From Nemertoderma westbladi (Eukaryota > Xenacoelomorpha > Nemertodermatida > Nemertodermatidae): a stretch of DNA of 26,988 bases. The notes below the pieces were generated by a model. The model saw only the letters and a program-made list of their open reading frames with translations. It made no database searches and was not told the DNA's origin. The stretch covers positions 1 to 26,988 of the forward strand of contig JAUCBJ010001458.1 of the NCBI GenBank assembly GCA_032718475.1, given 5' to 3'. A program made the position numbers and the translations under genes. Below, one piece after another: positions 18,560-26,988 of the stretch (the stretch's first letter is position 1; each line of letters begins with the position of its first letter).

Positions 18560-21059
18560 TCATCCTTGCCGATACCGTCTACTAAGCCCCGTCATTGGTT
18601 CTTTGGGCGCAGGTGTTATCAACTCCCGGTATCGCTTCGCAGGTGGTCCCACTGAGTGTCCCTCATGTTTCCCTCTGGTAGCGTCCCACAGGATCATTTT
18701 CATCGCCCACGACAGGTGCTCCCCCAGAAAGTCCCTGAATTTGATCCTATTTTCTGGTGACCATCTGTCTAGGTATCTCTGAGTGTTAATGACTCCTCCA
18801 TACGATGCCGCTGTCGCTACCTCCTGATACATAAATGGTAGTCTCCTCTTGGTAATCTCCTGGTGGGCTTCCGCGTTGATACTAAAGAAGCCCCACCGGA
18901 ACTCCTGGGTCTTCATCCTTTGTCGTGTCATGACTCCGACGTCGGCCCACTCCTCGAAGATCCGGAACTTCTCCTCGTCGTCCATCCAATCGCACTGCCG
19001 TTCAAAGTGCCCTCGGAAGTTGCACTTTGAGCATCGGTTGTGCAGCCTCAGACATGCACCCATCTTATGGGTCGACTCGCGGCAGTAGAGACAGGCCGTC
19101 CCCTTCTGGAAACGGTACAGACAGCTCTTTTGCTGGTGGGTTAGTCAACCACAGTAATCGCAGCTGTGTACCAATGTGTCCCGCCCCAAGTCGTCCTTGG
19201 CTCCGCGTGGCCTCCTGGGACTATGGAGCCGCTGGTAGGCAAACATCTGGACGCTGTGCTCCCTACACATGTCGATGTCCTCCTGCACCCTCGGCATTGT
19301 TTCCCCAAACACTACCCGTGGTGCCGTTCCCGGTTGCTCGCCCAACGTGATCGTACTCGCCGCGAAATCCATCGCCGGCTCCCCGTGCTCACAGGCCCGC
19401 TTAACAGGTTTGTCCCAGAAGGCCCTCGCCCCGCTGGCCGTCACCACCCTCCCGCCCATCCAGAGTGGCCGATCCTCACTATCGGCGGCATCGCCCCGAA
19501 CTCATCCTCCTCCTCTTCCCCCGCTGGGGGCGCAATTCTCTCTATTGGCGGCATCGCCCCGAACTTGTCCTCTTCTTCCTCTCTCGCCGGGAGTAGATCC
19601 GAACCCGGTAACCCGGTTGATCCACCGTGTCCCTTTCGTCCTTGGTACCCACCCATGACTTACCATCCTTCTAACTCCTTCCGTCTCTTCCTTCCAATGT
19701 CGCCCTCAGAGCCACCTGGCATGGGCATTGCTTGCAATCCCGATATCGACTGTTTCGGTGATTCTTCCATCCATCTCAGCTCGTCCCCAAGAATCTCGCC
19801 TGAGGTCTCCGATCCCCACCTCAGTTCGTCCAGGTCCTGGGCTTTGAACTCATATTCCTCTCCCCTTATATCCGCTTCTCTGCGCACTGCCTCCCTCCTC
19901 TCTCTCTCCTGGCGACCTCCTCTAGTCTCTTCTCCTCGACTCTATCTGCCTCCAGTTTCTTCCATCGCTTGTACGGTGTGTCTACCTCTCTGTCCACTAG
20001 GTGTCGGCTATCGTAGTATACCGACTCACCCTTCAGCCCCGGGTTTTCTACAAGACCTTCAAAGGCCACCTTAAAGGCTCTCCTGTGATTCAGAGGTGCT
20101 CCTGATAGTAGAAATGCCGTTGGCTCTCTGCCGATAACCATGGTAATGAATAGGTTAAATAAACCTATCATTATCCAGTCCTCCTGTAAGGTATATCTCT
20201 TCTGATATACCTTTATCGCTCCCTTTCGGAACTGATATATCTCCTGCTTTCCTGGTCTCGCTCCCCATTTCAGCGAGTACGCAAGTTCTGCTCCGTATTC
20301 TTCCCGGAACTTGCCCCAGTCCATCGGCTTGTGGCAGACGAGGCCCATTAGTTGGCCCATCGCCACGGCTCCGGAATGTCCCGTGTTCTCCACCAATCCC
20401 AACCTCTCTGGTCCCGTCATAGCCATATAGGCTACTTGCATATCCAGGAGATTGGAGGTGTCCGGTCCAATAATCCTATCTGCGTCGTCGCGGATTGCCG
20501 ATCCCACCTTAACTGTGGTTTTCTGCCTCACTAGCTCCTGCACCGCCCTCGGCAACTGGTTCAACTTCGGTCCACTCTTCTTTCCGTAGGTCCCCAGGTC
20601 GAATAGAAAGATATCCCCATTTGGCGCAGCCAAATGCAGTAATATAGTTCTAGCCGATCCCGCCGACCCCCTTCTCGAGCCCTCGTCATCCTCCACAGTC
20701 CCTTCGTCATCTAGGACCATGTACCCACCCCTCTCCATGGAATCTACAAACCTCCTCCACACCTTCCTCGGTGGTTCCCTCGGATAGTTCGGAATCCCGA
20801 ACTTCGCTTCGTCTCCCTTCACTATGTAGCGATAATGTTCAAGGATCGCATTGTCCAACGATGGCGTCCCGTAGGTCCCGACCAGTCGTCGCTCGTGCAT
20901 CTCCCTAAACTGGTCCGGTAGCGCATGCGCTCTGTTACCCTTCCTCAGTAGTTTGTAGTATCCCTTCGTCTTCTCCTACGGATGCCTCTGCGTGAAGTCC
21001 ACTAGTAACTCCTTCCCAGTCTTCTCCGCCTTTATCTTCTTTACCAACCTCTCCACCAT
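18560..21059 (-). pseudogene. 3'-5' exonuclease-like domain plus three CCHC zinc knuckles, broken gene
   Basis: Minus strand, from an ATG at 21057-21059 (good context, GTGATGG). The first frame has a TAG at 20976-20978 and then stays open to 19866. It contains YMVLDDEGT (possible exo I, D-x-E), LLHLAAPNGDIFLFDL, TVKVGSAIRDDADRI (possible exo II), LLDMQVAY, and IYQFRKGAIKVYQKRY where family members usually have Y..(K)D; here Gly replaces the Asp. The layout matches DEDDy 3'-5' exonucleases (RNase H fold). After a shift in a GA-rich run near 19900 comes an acidic linker with two EEEEDxFGAMPPI repeats and a TAA at 19660. A second shift near 19450 leads to three CCHC knuckles (19121-19162, 19052-19093, 18992-19033), the first broken by a TGA, then about 145 residues of unknown function. 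Domain calls are by motif. Origin may be retroelement accessory ORF or captured gene. Confidence 0.65.
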
Positions 21060-21187
21060 CACGAACTTTCCCGCACACACCCAACTGAGGTGGGGGCCTT
21101 ACAAAGGCTCAATTTAAGTTAGGGGCGTTAAACAAGGTGTTAATGTTTCGTTCAATGATGGCCTACGTCCTACATTATGCTTTTCTT

Positions 21188-21209
21188 GGTATATTTGTAC
21201 AAATATACC
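21188..21209. repeat. Perfect 22-bp palindrome
   Basis: GGTATATTTGT followed immediately by its reverse complement, with no spacer. It could be a dimeric protein site or a cruciform. Role unknown. Confidence 0.8.
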
Positions 21210-21548
21210 CCTCGAAATGCCAATTTCCCTTAATTTGTGAATTTTGTCCATTACTTTAATTATGATTCCAGAATTCCCTCCCCCCAGTTGCTATAATTTA
21301 TTGATTTTCTAATTTTGTTATTATTTATATTCCCCCTTCCTGTGCTATTAATAACTGTCACCGGATTACTTACTTAAGTAACTCATCTACTTGTGTACAG
21401 AGAAGACTAGATGTAATTTTTTTATTACTGCGCTAGCTTCCTACCAGACAGCTTTCTGGCTCTGTAACAATAGCCTATATCTGCACTATGGGCTGTGCGG
21501 TACAGTAGTCTATTTGGTGCGGCCTACACGGTCTATCCTGCTGTACCC

Positions 21549-21930
21549 ACGTGCCACCCTCATCCCTCCGTGGTGCCCTTAGTGACCACAAATTCTACGG
21601 TACTGTGTATCCCTCTACTATGGTATGTGCACATACCCCCCAATTCCTCACATGGCGCCCTCAGAGCCCACAAGTTCTATGGTACTGTGTACCCTTCTAC
21701 TCCGGTATGCGTACATACCCTCCAATTCCTCACATGGCGCCCTCAGTGCCCACAAGTTCTATGGTACTGTGTACCCTTCTACTGCGGTATGCGTACACAC
21801 CCCCCAATTCCTCACGTGGCGCCCTCAGAGCCCACAAGTTCTATGGTACTGTGTACCCTTCTACTGCGGTATGCGTACATACTCCCCAATTCCCCATGTG
21901 GCGCCCTCAGTGCCCACAAGTTCTACGATA
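21549..21930. repeat. 82-bp tandem repeat, about 4.6 units
   Basis: The landmark CAAGTTCTA recurs at 21671, 21753, 21835 and 21917 (CAAATTCTA at 21589), exactly 82 bp apart. Units share GGTACTGTGTACCC and TGGCGCCCTCAG. The leftmost unit is degenerate. Because 82 is one more than a multiple of three, overlapping plus-strand reading frames appear in every phase and are not genes. Confidence 0.93.
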
Positions 21931-22133
21931 CGTAAATTAGGTACGTTGGTACATTATTGTACACTTCCGACGTACATAATTCTAACTACCTACTAATATC
22001 TACTATCTACAGCGTTCCTTGGTACTAAGTACTTATTTTATTATTTTGCTTATTATTTTTGTTTTTATGTATGGGAATGGCGTCTTGCCCTCATTCCCAC
22101 CCCCCTCAGTCCAAAATATTGGACGACTAAACT

Positions 22134-23400
22134 CTAAGACGACCCTTCCAATAGGCAACACTTTCCTACCGCCCTCCTGTAGGTCTTCCTATCTTTGGCC
22201 CCTATCTTTCCTCCGATCCTCACTTCCACTGACCTAATCCTTCCGTCCTCGTCAGGTTAGGTTTCTACTACCCTAGCTAGTCTCCACTGGTTATTGATAA
22301 TTGTGTCATCTGTGACAATTATCAAGTCACCCTTCTTTAGTTCCCTGTGACTGTTCCTCCATTTGCTCCTCTTATGTAGAGTTGGAAGGTACTCTTGTAT
22401 CCACCTTGTCCAATACTCTGCGCTTATTATTATGGCGACTTTCCAACTTTGACGCAAATGTATGTCATCTGGATCTACACTTCGCATGTCAATCATCGCC
22501 GGCCTCTCCATGAGTAAATGAGCTGGTGTTAGGACATCCAGTGATTCCGGGTCGTCATTCTCGGGGTATAGCGGTCGGCTATTAATAATCCCCTCACATT
22601 TCGCTAACACCGTCCTCCGTGACCATATGGTTGTTCATGAGTTTGGTCATCAGTAGTTTGGAGCTTCCCACAAGCCGCTCCACATACCCTAATGTATGTG
22701 GCGCGTATGTTGTTCTCCTCTCCCACCTTATAAGGTGTTTCCTCATTGCCGCCCTGACATCGTATCCCTCCAGGATGTCGAGGGCCTCGGCTAACTCGTT
22801 CTCCGCGCCCACGAAGTTAGTCCCGTTATCTGAAAATAACACCTCAACCATCCCTCTCCTGCGGGATGCAGACCTCTCTAGATAACTGGGCTGTTGTTGT
22901 TTACCACCCTGGAACTCATCACCAGGATCCCGTCATCGTCCAATTGCGGCGACAGCGCGTTGAGTTCGCTGTCTTGAGAAAGGCGCTGTTGCTTGCTGAC
23001 TTGACTCTGTTCACTTCGTCCGCGTACCCCTTCCTTTGCTCATATCGTATCACGGCTTTGGCCACCCCTTCCAGATCGATAGTGGGTCTCGTTTTGGTAT
23101 CTTTGCCAACTCCCCTGAGGAAATCTCCGTAGGCCCTCAAATATGCTACCAGCTTCTTAGTCTTATACCAGCTGGAGCTGTAACTGAGCAACCTATCCGT
23201 TTGGTTGTCATATGATTCTCTCGGTTTTGGTGGCGCCTCCTTAATCTCCCTCGCCAATTGGCTGTATATTTCTTCCCCCTCCGACTCCTCTCCCTCTTCT
23301 TCTACTGCTACTTCCTCCGCACCTGGGTTTATCTTCCTCATTGGTGGCCAACTCGACTTAACATTAAGGAAGTGCGGCCCTTGCTGCCACAACTCCTGCT
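22134..23400 (-). pseudogene. BEL/Pao integrase region with internal deletion
   Basis: The region starts with LWQQGPHFLN (about 23390-23360) and an acidic linker, then the AVIRYEQRKGYADEV segment (about 23050-23005) that precedes integrase in this family. The expected HHCC zinc-binding domain and the first catalytic Asp are missing: the sequence jumps, with frame changes around 22919-22860, to VEVLFSDNGTNFVG (second Asp, about 22840-22805). The catalytic Glu is in GYVERLVGSSK (about 22690-22660). After another shift INSRPL, LTPAHLL and EYLPTLHKRSKW follow (22600-22340). A TAA at 22257 interrupts the end, and the same frame stops finally at 22134 after GKCCLLEGSS. Confidence 0.85.
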
Positions 23401-23894
23401 TTCTCGAGAAAGAGTGGCGTACAACGCCCCTCGATAGCAGCTGGATAATCTGCTGTATTGTCGTCGGTTGGGCGGTGGTGCCACTTCTCCAGATCGGTCA
23501 TTGCCCTTATCTTGTCTACCCTGTTTGCCATAAATATAGGGTAATGTGTCTTCTCATTGGGTACCCACCCTAACACTACCATGGAATCCGTCCAGTAGTG
23601 CGTCTCCACTATGCTGGGTATGGTATCCATCAAGTATGCTGTCGCCCTTACCCCTAATCTCGCAGCTGTTAGCTCGAGTTTCGGCACCGATGCTGAATCT
23701 GGTGGCGTCGACTTCGCTTTACTAAACGCAAGCCTGGGCTTATGAGCCCCCTTCCGCTGTACCAAATAAAGTGCCGCTCCATATGCTTCCAAGGATGCGT
23801 CGGAAAACATATGCAGGTCCAGATTAGTCATGTCTCCGTCCAGGAAGTATACGCATGGCATACTGTATGTCCCCATCTCCTCTAGGCTCCCCAT
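23400..23894 (-). pseudogene. BEL/Pao RNase H domain
   Basis: The domain is open from 23894. LHMFSDASLEAYGAALYL gives the first Asp (about 23825-23770), PKLELTAARLG the Glu, TDSMVVLGWV the second Asp, and HHRPTDDNTADYP the last Asp region (about 23485-23440). All four acidic positions are visible. It continues in the same frame as the reverse transcriptase upstream, separated by stops near 24220, 24060 and 23895. A frameshift near 23430 leads into the integrase region. RNase H would degrade the RNA strand during reverse transcription. Confidence 0.85.
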
Positions 23895-25255
23895 CTACTT
23901 GTTCCACTGTCTACTTATCTCCTCCGGGATCTCCGCATCCTGATCGTCCTTCAACTTATACACCTTCATTAGTATTTGTTTCCCCGTGACTAACAATGGG
24001 GATGACAGGCCTAGGGGGCCGTATATCCTCACTATGTGCGACACATAGCCTCATTTGGTATGGATTTCGGCACCCTCTTGACTTAGTTGATACTCCAACT
24101 CATCCGTTTCCCGGTTCCATACAATCCCTAGCGCCTTTTGCTGCGACTCCATCCTCTTATCTGCCATAATCTGTCCCTTTGCCATTGTGAAGTTGTCCAT
24201 CATTGTCACTGGTCATTTATCTTATATGGCCTCCATAAATTCCTTGGAGTTGGACTGTAATTTTGTGAGGTTGAATCCCAATCCTTTTAGGATATCGCAA
24301 ACTTCGCGTCCCATCTTGAGTATTTCTTCAACCGTGTTTCTAGAACCCATCCCATCGTCCACATAGAATCCGCGTCGAATCATGTCGATCGCCTTCCCAC
24401 TGTATTCTCCCTCCTTACCCTCCACTGTGTCTCTCACAGCTGTAGTCGTTATGAACGAGGACGAGTTGGCCCCCATGTTCTGCACTACCATCTTGTACAT
24501 CGGTATTTCCAACGGTTCTTCATCGCCGTTATACCATAGGAAGCGCTGACTATCGCTGTCCTCCTCCGTCACTCAGACCTGGTTGAACATGACTTCTATA
24601 TCACACGTAAAGGCGTGCTTCCCGTTCCTGAATTTCAGCAGTAAATCCACGAGTAGTAAATGTTGGGGCCTTCCAGCAGATAGTCATTCAAGCTCTTGCC
24701 GTTAGTCTTGGCCGACGCGTCGACCACCATCCGTAGTTTGCCCTTCTTAGGGCCCAAAGCCCCATGCAGTGGCAAATAGTAGGTCCTGTCCGTGTTTGGT
24801 TCATCGACCGGTAACTCCCCGGCCCACCCTCTGTCCACATACTTCTTGATCGTCTTGTGGATGTACTCATCCTTTTCGGGGCTCCGTTTGAGTGTTTGTT
24901 TCAACTTTCGAAGCCTCGTCAAGACCATCCTTTTGTTAACTGGTAGCGGTAACTTTGGTTGTTTCCATACCATCCCTATGGCATACCGCCCCCCTTCACA
25001 CTTCATCGAGTTCCTCACGCTCTCCAGCGCCTGCTTGTCCTCCACCGAGGTCCCGCCCAGGTCTCCTTCAACCCCTCGAAGTCCTGCCGCAGCAGCCTCT
25101 TGAGTTGCTCCTCTGCTCATTTGTCCTCCATTTCCTTCATTGTGCCAGCGAACATGCACCCTGAGGATTCCGACACGCTAAACAGAATTCTGGTCTTAAT
25201 TGGGCCGCTGAGCATCCATCCAAATGGCGTGAGAATCGCCATCGGGTCTCGCTCC
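23895..25255 (-). pseudogene. BEL/Pao reverse transcriptase
   Basis: The TPFGWMLSGP motif that opens the pol core is found in a shifted frame near 25240-25200. GRYAIGMVWKQPKLPLP and LHGALGPKKGKLRMVVDASA follow, then NGKSLNDYLLEGP (24985-24660). After a frameshift comes KHAFTCDIEVMFNQV (first catalytic Asp, about 24615-24575) with a TGA, then RFLWYNGD, then the catalytic FYVDDG box with YVDD at 24354-24365. Its style is that of the BEL/Pao group. Stops and shifts preclude function. Confidence 0.88.
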
Positions 25256-25783
25256 CTATCCTCCAGTCCATAGTCTCGCGTGGGCTGTCGGGCAATCCAT
25301 GCCGACTATGAGAGATACCTTCGGGATGTCCAGTTCAGGTACGGAGAAGTCAGTATCATCCAGGAACCGGTATTGCTCGACCTCGATCTTTGTGGGCCGC
25401 CTAGCATTTATATTAATCGATTCTATTATTTGAATGGGATCGATGGTCGCCTCATAGTCGCACCCTGGTGTTATTGCTGATATTTCGCAACGCCCAGTCC
25501 TCATCCTTAAGACCTCGTCCTTACTCAAGATAGTGGTTACTGCCATTTTGCTCGGCCTCGTCCTTAACCGTATCTCTTCGGCCACCCAACTTTCCGCTAG
25601 CGTGAACGCTGCTCTGCTGTCAATCAACATTAACGTCATGACCGACCACTCGCCCTCTCCTATTATCCTCACCGGTACCACCCCAAGTAGTACCGTTCCC
25701 CTTTTCTTCACTCCCGTGGTGCTTGTCATCATCATCTGGCCTCCATTTCCATCAACTTTGTCATATTTTACTGGTGTTTCCTT
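25256..25783 (-). pseudogene. BEL/Pao protease region, active-site Gly replaced
   Basis: VLLGVVPVRIIG and LIDSRAAFTLAESWVAEEI (about 25690-25570) form a retropepsin-type aspartic protease core. The catalytic triplet is D-S-R (25613-25621) where the family has D-S/T-G, so the active-site glycine is lost. The frame remains open to 25256 and includes VSLIVGMDCP near its end, the family's connector to pol. Confidence 0.75.
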
Positions 25784-26988
25784 GCACTCGGTGAATCTGT
25801 GTCCTCCTATCGTGAATCGATGACATAGTCCATTCGTACCAGTGTAGGCTACCCGATCTTGTTTAAGTAACGCTTGCCAATGCTTGCAGTCCATGGTCTT
25901 GTGGAATCTGTTTCTATGCAATTGACATTTGTAGTTGGGATTGTAGCATTCCTTATATAGCGCTTCACATGGCGCATAGATTCATATCTAGCAGTTCGGT
26001 GTTTTGGTTATTTGGACTCGCCTACTGGGGGTATTGGGATTGTATTTGTTTGTATTGTTATTATGTTTCTGTCCCTGCCACGGTGTGGCCCTACTCCTAG
26101 CTGCTTGTGGACTACAAGTCCCCTGCGTTGCCGCGTACGGTAGTGATTGTCTTATTTTTGGTAGTGCATTCGCCGCACTGTGTTCGGGTTTAGGCCTGTT
26201 GTATTCAGCTTTCGGCGCCTTTCCTAAACTGTCCTCGCTGTAGACTGGATCTGTAATCAATTCCGCTTCATAGTTAAGGAAGTTCGACATGCAGTCGTGA
26301 ATTCTCCTTCAATACCTTGGTATTGCCTCACGATATCGTATGCTGGCCCTCCAGTGTAGACTTGTAAGTATTTAAGGCACTCCACCTGCGTCAGGTTCTT
26401 CGTTAAAATTTCATTGCTGGACATACGCCGGAATTGCAGATATTCCTCCGGCTTACTACCATCGAATTTGAAGGGCTCCACTGGTGGCAGCTCGATCCTA
26501 GTCTTCAATGCGTCGATGAGTGTTGCCATTCCCATCGCTTGTATTTCTAGCGCGCTCGATGGTAGAGATACAGAATCCCTTGCTGTTGGGTGTGATTGAC
26601 CCTTCGGGCCCGTCGACTTTCCTTGCATTGGATATATCATTGGGGGTAACGGTCCCCTCCATATCTCCGTGTCGCACAACAACTTATTTGGGTCTGAGGG
26701 GTTTAGGGTTTTTGTTCTTGGATGCATGTATTGCTGATATTGTAATGGGGGAATGTCAACCTGCCCCCCCCCCCCCCCCCCACCGGTGTTATGTTTGGTA
26801 CTGGGGTTGATGTTATCATGTTGGGGCCCATAAACCTATCGGCAATACCTCCCCCCTCCCCTGGGTATATATTATATCCCTGCATGTTATAGTCATACTG
26901 GTGTGCAAATACCGGTATAGGCCTATCGACTTCTTGCCTACCAACCGGTATGTACGCCGCGACCTCCGGGTTTAATCCCGTAATTCGC
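25784..26988 (-). pseudogene. BEL/Pao gag with degenerate zinc knuckles, partial at right edge
   Basis: Gag runs in from beyond 26988. A glycine-coding G18 run at 26764-26781 marks a frame change: upstream the frame reads NMITSTPVPNITPV, downstream PLQYQQYMHP. The gag core LPPVEPFKFDGSKPEEYLQF with QVECLKYLQVYTGGPAYD is at about 26480-26320. Near 26290 the frame shifts into YEAELITDPVYSEDS, skipping the central gag region expected in relatives. Two knuckles, CQLHRNRFHKTMDC (25886-25927) and CHRFTIGGHRFTEC (25784-25825), keep CCHC spacing, but the second Cys is His in one and Phe in the other. Confidence 0.8.
26764..26781. repeat. Poly-C tract (18 C; G18 on the gag strand)
   Basis: Homopolymer within gag coding sequence, at the point where the reading frame changes. 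Its length is likely unstable. Confidence 0.9.

Larger units (their letters stand above)
21060..22133. other. Non-coding region between pol and the exonuclease-like gene; LTR candidate
   Basis: Lies between the pol stop (22134) and the next ATG (21059), both on the minus strand. It begins with a purine-rich run (ACTGAGGGGGGGTGGGA, minus, 22095-22110) directly after pol, as a polypurine tract next to a 3' LTR would be, so an LTR could start at about 22099 with TGGGAATGAG. It also holds an 82-bp tandem array, a perfect palindrome (21188-21209) and a minus-strand AATAAA near 21298. The second LTR copy needed to prove this would be outside the window. Confidence 0.45.
22134..26988 (-). mobile_element. 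BEL/Pao-like LTR retrotransposon, degenerate, 5' end beyond window
   Basis: The order on the minus strand is gag, zinc knuckles, protease, reverse transcriptase, RNase H, integrase, C-terminal extension: the BEL/Pao order, with family-typical motifs (NGKSLNDYLLEGP, FYVDDG, LWQQGPHFL, SDNGTNFVG, INSRPL). Many frameshifts and stops plus at least two internal deletions make it inactive. The block is GC-richer than its surroundings. The 5' LTR and primer-binding site lie past 26988. Confidence 0.9.

Noticed and set aside
21391-21996. Overlapping plus-strand frames of 120-146 codons
   Set aside because: They are translations of the 82-bp tandem repeat in successive phases.

Overview
The window is metazoan nuclear DNA, most likely from an invertebrate. 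It is AT-rich non-coding sequence with satellites, SINE and LINE pieces, a BEL/Pao-type retroelement and one isolated exon of an ammonium transporter. I cannot name the species. Almost every coding signal is a broken mobile-element gene. The only plausible host coding sequence is the ammonium-transporter exon at 9718-9912.

Layout. 1-1857: 37-bp minisatellite. 1858-7248: non-coding DNA holding a tRNA-derived SINE with a perfect 14-bp target duplication (3601-3861), a foldback element (4973-5294), a dispersed 70-bp repeat in two copies, and G-tracts. 7249-8045: 5'-truncated CR1/Jockey-like LINE. 8482-8801 (minus): frameshifted fragment resembling the N-terminal domain of Crypton/ZMYM-type tyrosine-recombinase proteins. 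9718-9912: ammonium-transporter exon. 10195-11697 and 17977-18205: the two halves of one plus-strand LINE.

The two LINE halves are split by the main discovery, a 6273-bp element at 11698-17970. It has terminal inverted repeats of about 1.36 kb, matching 5'-AGTAGTAA tips and a perfect 6-bp target duplication, CATAAT. The 5'-AG tips, 6-bp duplication and very long inverted repeats are the known hallmarks of Polinton/Maverick elements, yet none of the Polinton core genes is present. The centre instead holds one gene with its own TATA box and polyadenylation signal, coding for a C2H2-like, Glu/Ser-rich protein interrupted by one in-frame TAG. Mirrored GTGGCT hexamer arrays (about 40 versus about 245 units) flank the gene. 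Each inverted repeat carries a tRNA-like unit with good A and B boxes and a CTCF-like motif. The right repeat was later hit by a second LINE (16919-17547). The order of events is therefore: LINE, then the giant element, then a LINE inside it.

18560-26988 (minus strand) is a GC-richer block. From right to left it reads gag, protease, reverse transcriptase, RNase H and integrase of a heavily damaged BEL/Pao-like element (22134 to beyond 26988). About 1.07 kb of non-coding DNA with an 82-bp tandem repeat follows. Then comes a second broken gene (18560-21059) that appears to join a 3'-5' exonuclease-like domain to three CCHC zinc knuckles. Whether this gene is part of the retroelement or a neighbour cannot be settled here, because no LTR pair lies within the window.
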